Assembly (NCBI RefSeq): GCF_012912105.1
Contig: NZ_QMEA01000310.1
Location: 1-35,928 of the forward strand
DNA length: 35,928 nt
Source: Brasilonema sp. UFV-L1
Lineage (GTDB): Bacteria; Cyanobacteriota; Cyanobacteriia; Cyanobacteriales; Nostocaceae
Direction: 5' to 3'
The position numbers were made by a program, and so were the translations under genes. The notes beneath the pieces were generated by a model. That model ran no database searches, was not told the DNA's origin, and saw nothing but the letters and a program-made list of their open reading frames with translations. Shown piece after piece: positions 6,462-14,736 of this stretch (position 1 is the first letter of the stretch; every line of letters starts with the position of its first letter).

Positions 6462-7697
6462 ATGTCAAAAATTAACCTCGAAACTTTCGACCTAACACAA
6501 CTTCCAAGCGCAGAAGATGATGATTTTGAATTCAAATCAAGTGGTACTCCACATAATGACCTCAAGAAGAAACTAAGCTGTGCCGTGTCAGGCTTTGCGA
6601 ATTCTGGAGGTGGATACTTTATTGCTGGTGTTGATGGCAATGGAGAGGCGGATGGTGGCTTTCCTCTAAAAATTGGGAGGCAGGATTTACGCGATTGGGT
6701 TGATCAAATCGTCAATCAAGTAGAACCAGTTCCCAGATATGACATCAAACTAATACACGATCCAATGGGACGGGGTACTATCCAGCCAGATTCAGCAGTT
6801 TTACTGGTTGCTATTCATGAAAGTTATGCTGGACCGCACATGGCTCCAGATAATCACTATTACATTCGAGCAGGCGCTCATACAGTTAAAGCTAAACATT
6901 TCATTGTCGATGCTATTTGGGCTAAGAGACACTTTTCAAAGCCACGGTTGACACATTTATTTCGACTAAAACCAGACAAAGAGCAAGCTATACAACTTGG
7001 GATTCTTGCGCTTACAGATGCACCAGCAGTCGATGTCAAGATTACTATTTCGCCTTTGCCCCAAATGATGCAACATTGTGAGAGTCTTTTTCCTCTTCAG
7101 TCATCTGTTATTGATCGGAACAATCCATTCTTTTTTGATGTAGTAACTTACTTTCAAGCAAAAGAACATTTTGGAGAGGATGTATATCTTGAAGTAGAGT
7201 ATTACGATCTCGCTGGAAACTTCTATACCTATAAAACTAAAGTTGAAGTTACTAGGTCAGTCCCACCAATTTCTATTGGAAACGATAATCCCGCCAAGAT
7301 GGTAAAAGCACTTGAATCGATTCATAAAGTGCTGTTACAACTTACGGCTTCACGAGAGAATGCGGTTAAGCCTAGCCTTGTTTTATCCAAGCCATCGGAG
7401 AGTATATTTCTAACCATTGAGAAGCTGATTCCCGAACTTTTAGCAGACATGAGAAATGATCTGCGTGAATATCCATTTGCACGAGAGTTTATTATTATGC
7501 CCAAAGGCGCAATTTACAACGGAGACCCTAGTAATTTAATCCTTGAGTATTACTTTGAAGATCATCCTTGGCTGAGGAGCAAACTAAGAATTTTAGAGAA
7601 TCATGCTCTGATTTATGAAATTACTTACAACAACACCCCCCGTTTCGTCATCTCTGAGGAACTTGCTGCTTACTTAACGAGTAGCCAACCAAAGTAA
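6462..7697 (+). CDS. Schlafen AlbA_2-domain protein
   Basis: 411 aa. Residues about 15-150 match the AlbA_2/Schlafen-like domain: DDDFEFKSSG, then FANSGGGYFIAGVDGNG, VEPVPRYDIK and HYYIRAGAHTVKAKH. The family is annotated as putative nucleic-acid or nucleotide binding, and the conserved E/K near FEFK and the glycine-rich loop are intact. The remaining ~260 residues, with beta-rich stretches (VYLEVEYYDLAGNFYTYKT), I do not recognise. AlbA_2 proteins occur as regulators and in defence islands, so a plasmid maintenance or defence role is possible. It stands alone, with a long inverted repeat upstream and repeat-rich noncoding DNA downstream. Confidence 0.8.
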   Translation: MSKINLETFDLTQLPSAEDDDFEFKSSGTPHNDLKKKLSCAVSGFANSGGGYFIAGVDGNGEADGGFPLKIGRQDLRDWVDQIVNQVEPVPRYDIKLIHDPMGRGTIQPDSAVLLVAIHESYAGPHMAPDNHYYIRAGAHTVKAKHFIVDAIWAKRHFSKPRLTHLFRLKPDKEQAIQLGILALTDAPAVDVKITISPLPQMMQHCESLFPLQSSVIDRNNPFFFDVVTYFQAKEHFGEDVYLEVEYYDLAGNFYTYKTKVEVTRSVPPISIGNDNPAKMVKALESIHKVLLQLTASRENAVKPSLVLSKPSESIFLTIEKLIPELLADMRNDLREYPFAREFIIMPKGAIYNGDPSNLILEYYFEDHPWLRSKLRILENHALIYEITYNNTPRFVISEELAAYLTSSQPK

Positions 7698-8408
7698 CTT
7701 AATAGTTTTCCGCCCTTGCCAGCAGCCCAACACTGCGTTGAAGCGGACAGACAAAATATTTTAGTGCTGCGTTCGGTGTTATCTGTAGCCGCTCAACTTC
7801 ACCGTTAAACCGCGCTCGTTATCGGTGAGATAGTAGTTTCGGGGTTATCTGTTGGTGCCAATCGTAGATAAGGGTAGAAAGTAAACTACCCACACTGATT
7901 CGGAGTACCGAATACAGTATGAGCTTTTAGTAGCCCTGAACTGTCTGTACTGAGAGAACAGCACAAACAGTTCGAGCCTCCGGGCTGGTTTACAAAGACA
8001 GCCCCAATAGCAGCAATATTTTTTGCTCCATTTTATGTCTTATTAAATTCTAAATAACAACAACAACAACAGCGTTGAAATTTTTGGGCATTTTTGGACG
8101 CTGTAGAAGCAATAACGCTTACTATTCAACAACGTAGACAAGGAAGAGAATCCAACGAAAAAGCCCGGTCATTTCCACGTAAAGCCGATAGTCTATCATC
8201 ATATCGTTGTAGAAAGTTGCTGGCAAGAAGTAACGCTGTGGAAAATATCAACAACGTAAAGTTTCTACATAGTAAACGTTATAGGCGTTACAGACGACAT
8301 AATCCATTCAAATCGGCGTTACCACTCCATCCACAGTTTCCACATTTTAAGCGTTTATCAGAGCGTAGCCCAATATGCAAACACTTGCGTCGGCTGCACA
8401 GTCCTGCC
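7698..8408. other. 711-bp structured noncoding region
   Basis: No credible gene. It contains the perfect palindromic hairpin TTCGG-AGTA-CCGAA (7899-7912), a larger inverted repeat (AGCCC...GAACTGT at 7933-7944 against ACAGTTC...GGGCT at 7967-7985), an AAC microsatellite (about 8056-8071), and many short AACG/GCGTT words from 8090 to 8380. Such composition would suit an origin or regulatory RNA, but nothing decisive is seen. Confidence 0.4.
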
Positions 8409-10334
8409 CTAGCGTTCCAATCCCCAATTCTTTTTCTTTTCTTGTTCTAGAAGTTGCATCCTTTCTTGCCGCAAATACTCCAACAGTTGCGCATTCCAAT
8501 CAAGAGCTTGTGGTCGCGCTATGGTTGTTTGCGGCAGCAATTCTTTTATGGCTTGTGCCGTTTCCCGTCCTGTATCATCATTGTCGTAAGCAGCAGTAAT
8601 GGCAGGAATTTTTCTGAAAAATTCCAATGGCAAGCTTCTAGGGCTATCAGCTGCCAAAAACATTGTCCGCTTCTGGGGCATCCCAGAATGTGCAGCAACA
8701 GATAACGCAGCACATGAGAGTGCATCAATAGGAGATTTACAGAGGACTACCTTCTGTACTTCATCCGTTGATTTACCGCCCAAGTGGAAATAAAACCATC
8801 CCAAAGTCCGTTTCGTGCCCAGCGCGTATCCCATAAACGAATTGTTTTCTCCTCGCGTCCCCCGCAAAAACGCGCCATAAGTGATTGGGGATTGAGTATC
8901 CCCAGTCCCATTACCCTGATACTCAGTACCCCTTGACTCAAGCGCGAGCGCTGCGCTGCTACCGTTGACTGTAGATGGCGATCGCCCAGTCAGATCGCGC
9001 ATCGTAAAAACAGCATTTTGCTGGTCATCAGCATAAAGCCATCCCCGTTGGTGAAGGGCAATGATAAAATTTTCAGGCAGTCCCCTAGCTTGAGTCAAAT
9101 AATTCTGTACCGCTTGCCACTTTGACTCATCCGGGGTTGGTAGCACAAACTGCGGTGTCGGTTCTTCTGCGACAATTAAAGTCGCATGTTTTTGTACGTA
9201 AGCTCTGGTAGCACGTAGCATCCTTTCTTCATCAAAACGGTCATACAACCAGGCAACAGAAGACCGAAAATTACACCCATTAATGTGCATCACCAAATCA
9301 ATCGCCCCACCGCCACCGGTGTTTTCATTTTGGGAAAAGTCGTAGAATTTGGACCCTTTTATATTAATAATGTGTCCCTGTCCCTTCCAGCGGTTCTGCT
9401 CCTTATTGATTAAGCTAAGTCCCAAGTGCCACGCCACATCCTCCAGTGGCAAATCCCTTAATTGCTCAGCCATTTCGCGCCACTTGAAATTCTCTGCTTC
9501 CAGTTGTGCAACCCTTTGTTCCAACTGTTGCCGCAATTTCTCAGAAGCTAGAGCCTTTTGAGATGCCCGTTTTTCTTGCTCTATAATCCGACGGCGGTCA
9601 GCCAGTTGGTGATTGATGTCTTGGATGGTAGGATCTGCCTTTATACGCTCAAACAGTTGCTGTGCAGTCTCAAAAGGTTTTGGTGCAAATCGGTCTAATT
9701 CGAGGGTGAGGGGTTCAGAGTTGACTGCTTGGTAATATTCCTTAACTTTAGTGTGTGTAGCTTTACTCCCTTTTACCCCGCGTTCAATCCCCAAAGGTGC
9801 AAGTGCTTGGGCATAAGAATCTTGAAGCTTAGATAATTTGATACTGGCTTGTCGCCCATCACCCCCAAACATCGCTTTATGACTTAACTGTTTGGTTTTA
9901 TCGTTGATGGGGACGACATAAGCGTGGATGTGGGGGGTTGCTTCATCTAAGTGCAACTCAGCTCTAACGCATTTATCGCCATAATTCTCTTGCAACCACG
10001 CTTTTGACGCATTAGCAAAGTCCCACATTCTTTGTTCAACCCACTCACCAGCTCGTGATGAATCATGAGGACGAAAATATTCCGGAGATGCACTCAAGAA
10101 AATTTCGCTGCACAGCACTGCATCTTTACGCGGTTTGTGTAAAGTTGCATCAGCTATTTTAGCTTTTACTATTTCTTCTAAAGATGAGTCATTACTGTTT
10201 CCCAGAAGCCGAACATTTTCTTTATTGCGGTTGGCATTTGGGGTATCCTGAAGACGAGCAGTGTGTGCCTCACTGCCACCAACACTACCAAAAGTCTTGA
10301 GCTTCTCGACGCGCAAGATTGCTAATGCTGCCAT
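8409..10334 (-). CDS. MobV-family relaxase fused to a primase/Toprim-like region
   Basis: 641 aa. The N-terminal ~200 residues are a MobV (Mob_Pre) relaxase, which nicks oriT for plasmid mobilisation: motif I around LRVEKLKTFGSVGGSEAH, and the metal-binding HLDEATPHIHAYVVP at 128-142 with the H-x-H of motif III. A coiled-coil linker covers about 240-290. Residues about 300-370 (AWHLGLSLINKEQNRWKG, GGGAIDLVMHINGC) resemble the DNA-primase-related domain that precedes Toprim in plasmid primases, although no CHC2 zinc site is clear. Residues about 530-630 (CKSPIDALS, AYDNDDTGRETA) match a Toprim fold with its DxD-type acidic pair. Relaxase-primase fusions can prime the transferred strand. oriT would be expected upstream, near 10.3-10.8 kb. 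Convergent with nothing; ends in noncoding DNA. Confidence 0.9.
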   Translation of the reverse strand: MAALAILRVEKLKTFGSVGGSEAHTARLQDTPNANRNKENVRLLGNSNDSSLEEIVKAKIADATLHKPRKDAVLCSEIFLSASPEYFRPHDSSRAGEWVEQRMWDFANASKAWLQENYGDKCVRAELHLDEATPHIHAYVVPINDKTKQLSHKAMFGGDGRQASIKLSKLQDSYAQALAPLGIERGVKGSKATHTKVKEYYQAVNSEPLTLELDRFAPKPFETAQQLFERIKADPTIQDINHQLADRRRIIEQEKRASQKALASEKLRQQLEQRVAQLEAENFKWREMAEQLRDLPLEDVAWHLGLSLINKEQNRWKGQGHIINIKGSKFYDFSQNENTGGGGAIDLVMHINGCNFRSSVAWLYDRFDEERMLRATRAYVQKHATLIVAEEPTPQFVLPTPDESKWQAVQNYLTQARGLPENFIIALHQRGWLYADDQQNAVFTMRDLTGRSPSTVNGSSAALALESRGTEYQGNGTGDTQSPITYGAFLRGTRGENNSFMGYALGTKRTLGWFYFHLGGKSTDEVQKVVLCKSPIDALSCAALSVAAHSGMPQKRTMFLAADSPRSLPLEFFRKIPAITAAYDNDDTGRETAQAIKELLPQTTIARPQALDWNAQLLEYLRQERMQLLEQEKKKNWGLER

Positions 10335-10420
10335 CGTCTGTTTCCCAACTGTTGCTCCAACCGCCCTCTTTCATGAAGTATTCCCAAATCTCAGGCAGAA
10401 GCAACACACAACGATTGGTA

Positions 10421-10545
10421 TGCACGCGATAACTTGCAACGATGTCCCGCTTTCTCGAACGAAACTTCTGTTTGAAATGCAGGCAGGAAGTTTAAGCGAT
10501 GTTATTGAACGTATGGCAAGAGAAAAGCTACCCAATCAGGAGTAA
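10421..10545 (+). CDS. Possible small helical ORF upstream of the relaxase
   Basis: 41 aa from ATG 10421, ending LSDVIERMAREKLPNQE. Not recognised. The frame also extends upstream antisense to the relaxase, so the start is uncertain. Its favour is the rightward terminator downstream and a helical, charged C-terminus; against it are its size and no clear ribosome site. A small accessory (MobC-like) or regulatory protein is only a guess. Confidence 0.2.
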
Positions 10546-10586
10546 TTATGGCTAGCTTTGTCCAGAAATTAAGTTACAGTTTCATG

Positions 10587-10613
10587 CCCTACCCGAAAGC
10601 ACCTTTGCGGTAG
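10587..10613. repeat. 27-bp interspersed repeat, copy 1
   Basis: CCCTACCCGAAA followed by a CTTTGCGGTAG end; the arms CTACCCGAAA and CTTTGCGGTAG are imperfectly inverted. A second copy with 24 of 27 matching bases is at 12114-12140. Confidence 0.6.
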
Positions 10614-10805
10614 CGGTGTGGTGCTGTTATGGCACAGTCCTAGCACAACCTATTTTGACTCACACAACTTGTTGACTGAGTTAGCACGCGGGTTATTGGC
10701 ACAATTTTAAGGGATTTTATGTGTCAAGTCGTGGTCAAGTTGAGCACTTGGGTGCATAAATAACTTCGCCTTGCCTCTACAAATAAGTAACTAACAACCA
10801 TTCAA

Positions 10806-10845
10806 AATAACTCTCATTACCAAGTCAATGGGAGTTATTTTTTTT
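10806..10845 (+). terminator. Rho-independent terminator, rightward
   Basis: Stem AATAACTCTCATT (10806-10818) with AATGGGAGTTATT (10827-10839), 8-base loop, then a run of eight T. It points rightward, away from the divergent relaxase gene, implying a plus-strand transcript between about 10.35 and 10.8 kb. Confidence 0.8.
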
Positions 10846-11000
10846 ATTCAGTATCAACTCCTGTGCCCCCAGCCAAAAACTCAGCAGATCCACAAAAAGT
10901 AGCATAGATAAAAAAATCGACCCCTAGATCATCATAGAGCGAAATGAGCGGAGGATGCTCGAAAGGGCTTCACCAAACACAAAACAAAGGAGAAAAACTA

Positions 11001-11177
11001 ATGACGGAGCAACAGTACCAACAAAAAATACCCGAACTGGAAGCAGAGTTACAAGCAGTCAAACAAGAAATTTTAAATTTTATGGCTGAACTTAAAGGGT
11101 TCAACCGTGCGGCACATGTTATCGGATTGAATGAATTGATTCAAGAATACATGCCAAAGTTTTCTAATGGTAAATAA
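11001..11177 (+). CDS. Small coiled-coil hypothetical protein
   Basis: 58 aa from ATG 11001, preceded by AAGGAGAAAAACTA; this start is preferred over an upstream in-frame start at 10944 that has no ribosome site. Sequence MTEQQYQQKIPELEAELQAV then KQEILNFMAELKGFNRAAHV is a heptad-like amphipathic helix, ending in a possible second helix (GLNELIQEYMPKF). Not recognised; may oligomerise or bind a partner. Located in the plasmid backbone between the relaxase and the ParM-type operon. Confidence 0.6.
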   Translation: MTEQQYQQKIPELEAELQAVKQEILNFMAELKGFNRAAHVIGLNELIQEYMPKFSNGK

Positions 11178-11219
11178 AAGCTCCCGAATCGACATCAGGG
11201 GTTCAAACCCAAAGACAAA

Positions 11220-11250
11220 ACCTGCCAGAGGGAGGGAGTTCATGGCAGGT
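11220..11250. terminator. Inverted repeat after the 58-aa gene
   Basis: Perfect 8-base arms ACCTGCCA (11220-11227) and TGGCAGGT (11243-11250). No T-run follows, so it is a weak terminator or a protein site. Confidence 0.4.
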
Positions 11251-11438
11251 ACCGTTTACGCTGGAAGTTCGGCGAATTTCTCATAAAAAATTAATATTCT
11301 GATGCTTTAGAAATCGGCATCTGAAGTGAGTTACCGTATTACATGAATAACACAAAAGTTGGTTTGAGATAAGCAGTAATTCAGAAATTAATTACTTAAG
11401 ATAAACTTGCTCCCGTATGTCCTTAAACTACTGAATCA

Positions 11439-11705
11439 ATGAGCAAAGAAGCAGTCAAAGTAATCTTATGGGAAGAAAACCAAAAAGATTTTCTAAAAAA
11501 GTTCTATGATCTACAGTTTGTTCCCAGAATAGGAGAGGAAATTTACCTAAAAAAGGAAATCTGGATAGTAACCAGAGTTGAGCATGATTTAGAAGTTAGT
11601 GAGATTAATGTTTACGTGGAACTAAAGAAAAAAGACAAGCAGTATAGAGGAACAAAGGGTTCTTCCCATTGGCAGGAACAAGTGCATCAAGGCGATAGCC
11701 CTTAA
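11439..11705 (+). CDS. Hypothetical protein (88 aa)
   Basis: Not recognised. Lysine- and glutamate-rich (SKEAVKVILWEENQKDFLKK...), with a beta-like core (GEEIYLKKEIWIVTRVEHDL, then INVYVELKKKDK). The alternation of charged and aliphatic residues and its coding-like composition support a real gene, although the ribosome site is poor. The C-terminal dozen residues may be less constrained. It precedes a decayed region and the ParM-type operon. Confidence 0.5.
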   Translation: MSKEAVKVILWEENQKDFLKKFYDLQFVPRIGEEIYLKKEIWIVTRVEHDLEVSEINVYVELKKKDKQYRGTKGSSHWQEQVHQGDSP

Positions 11706-11806
11706 GCACTACAAGCCGTTATCTCCACGCTAGATCTGATGAAACGCAGTGCGTTTTATGTGGCTGCTGGAGCGCTCAGGAACTTATAAGCAATCGTAGC
11801 AGCGCT

Positions 11807-11998
11807 TTGCGCTGTCACCCAATTGATTGGATCGATACTACTGAGTCTTGCTTCGGTTTCCCCGGTGAGGAACAATTAGTAGATACGCCGTATCAGTTTT
11901 CGATCTCTTCTAATAAGCACGGTAGAGTGCATGGGTTCTTTATTGAAGAAGTTTTTTATATTGTTTGGCTAGACCCTAACCATAAACTTTACTCGTAG
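11807..11998 (+). pseudogene. C-terminal remnant of an unknown protein
   Basis: 63 codons open from a TTG, reading CHPIDWIDTTESCFGFPGEE, then HGRVHGFFIEEVFYIVWLDP and NHKLYS before the stop. The dense, well-ordered sequence, especially the end FYIVWLDPNHKLY, reads like the conserved C-terminus of a longer protein. Upstream, stops and palindromic repeats interrupt the frame, and there is no ATG or ribosome site. Probably a decayed 3' end; the family is not identified. Confidence 0.4.
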
Positions 11999-12113
11999 GC
12001 GATCGCCCCCGTAGGGCGAACGGAACTTTTGTGTCTGGAGCGACAGCGACAGATGGGCGCAGCCCACCCCGCAGGGGCACAGAAGTGTAGTGAGTACACT
12101 ACTATCGTAGTCA

Positions 12114-12140
12114 CCCTACCCGAAAATCCCTTTGCGGTAG
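12114..12140. repeat. 27-bp interspersed repeat, copy 2
   Basis: Second copy of the element at 10587-10613, differing at three positions. The imperfect inverted arms CTACCCGAAA and CTTTGCGGTAG suggest a short palindromic interspersed repeat. Confidence 0.6.
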
Positions 12141-12225
12141 CCCTCTCGGGATGGGAAAATGCCGACAATCCTTATACAGGGCGGGTTGAGAGGAGTTTTT
12201 CAAAGAACCTGGCAATTGTTGCACC

Positions 12226-12344
12226 TTAATGATACCAAAATGTACCCTTTGCCCCGAGTCGGGTCTGTTTTTTTTTCCAGAATTTGATGCTGCTTTTTCA
12301 GGTATTCGGGTCATTCGGTGTACATTAATGATACCAAAATGCAC
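12226..12344. repeat. Direct repeats upstream of parR-like gene (candidate parC)
   Basis: TTAATGATACCAAAATGTAC at 12226-12245 and TTAATGATACCAAAATGCAC at 12325-12344 differ at one base and are 99 bp apart. They lie 90-200 bp before the ParR-like gene, where type II partition operons carry the ParR-binding repeats. Only two copies are seen, fewer than in classic parC. Confidence 0.45.
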
Positions 12345-12430
12345 GCTATGCGCAACATATGTACCCAGAACGCTCCCAGTAGAGTTATAGTCTATTTAAT
12401 CACTTGTTGTACTGATATGAGTAGGTTGTC

Positions 12431-12922
12431 ATGGGTACTAAAGGGAATCTTGCAGAACAGAATGATGATGCTTTACTGTTACGGATAAAGAGAGCACCGA
12501 ATACAGATGATGGCATAGTGTTTGCATATTTGGCTAGTCAGCGACAACCGCAGACGGATTTGGCATGTGAGGCGATACGTCCCTATTGGTTGCCCCTAGC
12601 GATCAAAGAACGGGGAGTTAAGGGGAAAGAACTTAAGTCGGTTGGGCTTAAAGCGATCGCGCAGTTGATGCAGCAGATAGAGATAATCCGCTTGGAGTGC
12701 GGGTTGCGCCCAGACGAGATGCCGTTTGCCTTTCTGTTACGTAAGGATTTGGGTGCAGTGCCGACTAATACAACAACTACATCAAGAGCTATAAGTACAA
12801 ATAACACAGCTACAGGTACAGACAAAACGATTGCTGATACGAAGGACTTTGACGAAGAGGAAGAAGATGAATCTGATTCAGACGTAGTTGATGATGACTT
12901 TTTGGATTTTGGTGGTATCTAG
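12431..12922 (+). CDS. ParR-like partner of the ParM-type ATPase
   Basis: 163 aa. N-terminal half is compact and helical (NDDALLLRIKRAPNTDDGIV, then LASQRQPQTDLACEAIRPYW, QLMQQIEIIRLECGL). The C-terminal ~60 residues are a T/N-rich linker and a very acidic tail (DFDEEEEDESDSDVVDDDFL), ending in FGGI. In type II systems a DNA-binding adaptor (ParR/StbB) is encoded next to ParM, and its C-terminus contacts the filament; the position directly before the ParM-like gene and the repeats upstream support that role. No RHH pattern is plainly visible, so the call is from context. A hairpin separates it from the ParM-like gene. Confidence 0.45.
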   Translation: MGTKGNLAEQNDDALLLRIKRAPNTDDGIVFAYLASQRQPQTDLACEAIRPYWLPLAIKERGVKGKELKSVGLKAIAQLMQQIEIIRLECGLRPDEMPFAFLLRKDLGAVPTNTTTTSRAISTNNTATGTDKTIADTKDFDEEEEDESDSDVVDDDFLDFGGI

Positions 12923-12946
12923 CAGTTCGCAGGCGTTTCAAGGGCG

Positions 12947-12999
12947 GGGTAAAGGGTAAGGGGAAAAGCGTTTTATCCTTTACCCTTTTACCTTTACCC
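12947..12999 (+). terminator. Hairpin between parR-like and parM-like genes
   Basis: GGGTAAAGGGTAAGG near 12947-12961 pairs with CCTTTACCC ending at 12999. The stem is purine/pyrimidine-skewed and may pause or attenuate transcription between the genes. Confidence 0.5.
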
Positions 13000-13104
13000 A
13001 GCCCACACCTTGCAATTTTGGTTTGGCAGACTACTAGTTATTTGCGGTTTTGAAGTTGGTTGAATTAGATTGGAGAGAAAAATAAAAAAGTATAATAAGC
13101 AACT

Positions 13105-14511
13105 ATGAAGTCAGACAATTTAACTGAGATTACGCAGGACTCGGAACTCCATCAAGCGACTAAAAAAGATAGGTCTTCTAAAAGTTCCACAACTGAGATA
13201 GTTGTTGTCGTTGATTTGGGTGCATCTAAGACAAAGGTCATATTTCAGGAGTACCCAGATTCAGAACCGCAAGTCATCTGCATTCAATCCGAGGTGGCAG
13301 ATGTTAGTTTGGATTCATTAAAAAGTTTAGAGGTCGGTGGTCATCCAGAGGACAATTGTTGGGTAAGTTTACCGAATTCGGGGAGTTATGCACTTGGGTA
13401 TTTGGCAAGATATAAGTTTGGCGGCTTAACCATGTTGCGATCGCTCAAATTTGATTTGGCGTTACCGAAGATTGCAGGTGTGCTTTGGGTTGTCAGTCAA
13501 AAATTGAGTAAAAAAACGAAAGTTTTAAAAGTACGGTTGTGTGTTCTCCTACCACCATCTGAAGGTGGAGATAGTAAAGCGCTTGAAGAGAAAATTAAGC
13601 AGGAGTTAGAAGAATTTACAACTCCAACGGGTACATTGCGCGTGAAACTGCTCGATTTTAAAGCGACTCGTGAGGGTTATGGTATTGCGTGTTATCGCCG
13701 AAATATCTTGGGTGACGACAAATTTAAACAACGCAATATTGCAGTTGTGATGGTTGGCTACCGCAATCTTTCGGTTCTTGAGTTTGTACGGGGCAAATTA
13801 CTTGAAGGGGCTTCTTGCGATTTGGGGATGTCTTGGATGGTTGACACATTTGTAAAAGAGTGCGGTGCGGGACTATCAGTTGACGATCCCAAGGTGTTGC
13901 AGGCTTTAGTTGATGCAGGTGCTGACTGTGATAGCACTGTCTTATCTAAGTTATCGCGCAAGCGTAACAACTCGGAGCAAACTGCAGATGGGGCAAAGTT
14001 TTCTCTTGTTGCAAGAAAAGCACGTGACAATTATGCGTTGGCAGTTATCCGGTGGTTGTCGCAAAATATTCCTGAAGAGACTGATGAGATTATCTTCTGT
14101 GGTGGTACAGCGAGATATATCTCTGATAAACTGTGTGAATATTATGACGGCAAAGAAATTCCTGTTGAATGGGATGGTGGGATTGTCGTTCCCAAAGTTT
14201 TAGATAAATTGGAGATGGGAGAACGTCTTGCCGATGTGTTTGGGTTGTATCAATATTATGTCAATAAGTTAGATGAATTAAAAAAAAAAGACGGAGCGGC
14301 TAGGTTACCACAAATGATAGAAGCAGCAGATAGAGCGGAAAAAGAAGCAGTCCAAAAAGCCAAAACAGAAGCAGCCCAGAAAGAAAAAGCTCATAAGATT
14401 GCTCAATTAGTTGCTCAGATAAAAGAAGCGAAAAAAAACAAATGGGAACCGTGGTGGTTGGAGGAACAATTGTATAAATTAACTGATGGTAAGCAGGGCA
14501 GACTCATTTAA
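13105..14511 (+). CDS. parM: ParM/StbA-like actin-fold partition ATPase
   Basis: 468 aa. Actin-like ATPases of the ParM/StbA/Alp type polymerise to push plasmid copies apart. Phosphate-1 motif VVVVDLGASKTKVIF is at about residues 33-47; the connecting strands and a second glycine motif (EIIFCGGTARYISDKL, about 330-345) fit the adenosine-binding subdomain. The N-terminal ~30 residues are an extra polar segment. After about residue 400 a lysine/alanine-rich helix (AADRAEKEAVQKAKTEAAQK) extends beyond the usual ~320-aa ParM length and may be a coiled coil or filament tail. The adaptor-like gene and direct repeats upstream support a type II partition operon. It coexists with a ParAB system on the same molecule. 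Confidence 0.75.
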   Translation: MKSDNLTEITQDSELHQATKKDRSSKSSTTEIVVVVDLGASKTKVIFQEYPDSEPQVICIQSEVADVSLDSLKSLEVGGHPEDNCWVSLPNSGSYALGYLARYKFGGLTMLRSLKFDLALPKIAGVLWVVSQKLSKKTKVLKVRLCVLLPPSEGGDSKALEEKIKQELEEFTTPTGTLRVKLLDFKATREGYGIACYRRNILGDDKFKQRNIAVVMVGYRNLSVLEFVRGKLLEGASCDLGMSWMVDTFVKECGAGLSVDDPKVLQALVDAGADCDSTVLSKLSRKRNNSEQTADGAKFSLVARKARDNYALAVIRWLSQNIPEETDEIIFCGGTARYISDKLCEYYDGKEIPVEWDGGIVVPKVLDKLEMGERLADVFGLYQYYVNKLDELKKKDGAARLPQMIEAADRAEKEAVQKAKTEAAQKEKAHKIAQLVAQIKEAKKNKWEPWWLEEQLYKLTDGKQGRLI

Positions 14512-14720
14512 CAGCCCTATGCCCAGTGGGTACGGTCACGGCTATCGCCGAATGGTACAGACCGGACACAGGAGGACGGTTGAAGAGGTGAGAAGAGGAA
14601 GGGGGCAGGTCGGGTTTGGGGCAGGGGGAAATGGATTGCCAAGCGCGATTTTGTCAAGCTGGAAGCGTTCGCTCACTATATGACTGTTCCATCCCTATGA
14701 AATCACTTCATTCTCGAATG

Positions 14721-14736
14721 CCAATAACGTTATTGG
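14721..14736. repeat. Sixth copy of the parB palindrome, intergenic
   Basis: CCAATAACGTTATTGG with the same flanks as the parB copies (G before, GAAA after). It shows the sequence is kept outside protein-coding constraint. Confidence 0.7.

Larger units (their letters stand above)
10335..11000. other. Region upstream of the relaxase, candidate oriT location
   Basis: No firm gene. A plus-strand frame ending at 10545 has a plausible tail (41 aa from ATG 10421, with SLSDVIERMAREKL), and a 21-codon frame with AGGAG follows at 10548-10613, but neither is convincing. A strong plus-strand terminator lies at 10806-10845, so something is transcribed rightward here. GTCAAGT is repeated at about 10724 and 10735. 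The exact oriT cannot be assigned. Confidence 0.4.
11999..12430. other. Repeat-rich leader of the ParM-type operon
   Basis: No gene. It holds HIP1 at 12000, the hairpin GTAGTG-AGTA-CACTAC (12087-12102), the second copy of a 27-bp repeat (12114-12140), a short hairpin CCCGAGTCGGG followed by a run of T near 12268-12276, and two direct repeats (12226-12245, 12325-12344) that may form a centromere. Confidence 0.5.

Noticed and set aside
8094-8450. Plus-strand 118-aa frame
   Set aside because: Arg/Ser-rich with no domain, overlaps the relaxase 3' end in the opposite strand, no ribosome site.
12111-12344. Minus-strand 77-aa frame with HFGII repeats
   Set aside because: The repeated residues come from the two direct repeats upstream of the ParR-like gene; no ribosome site.
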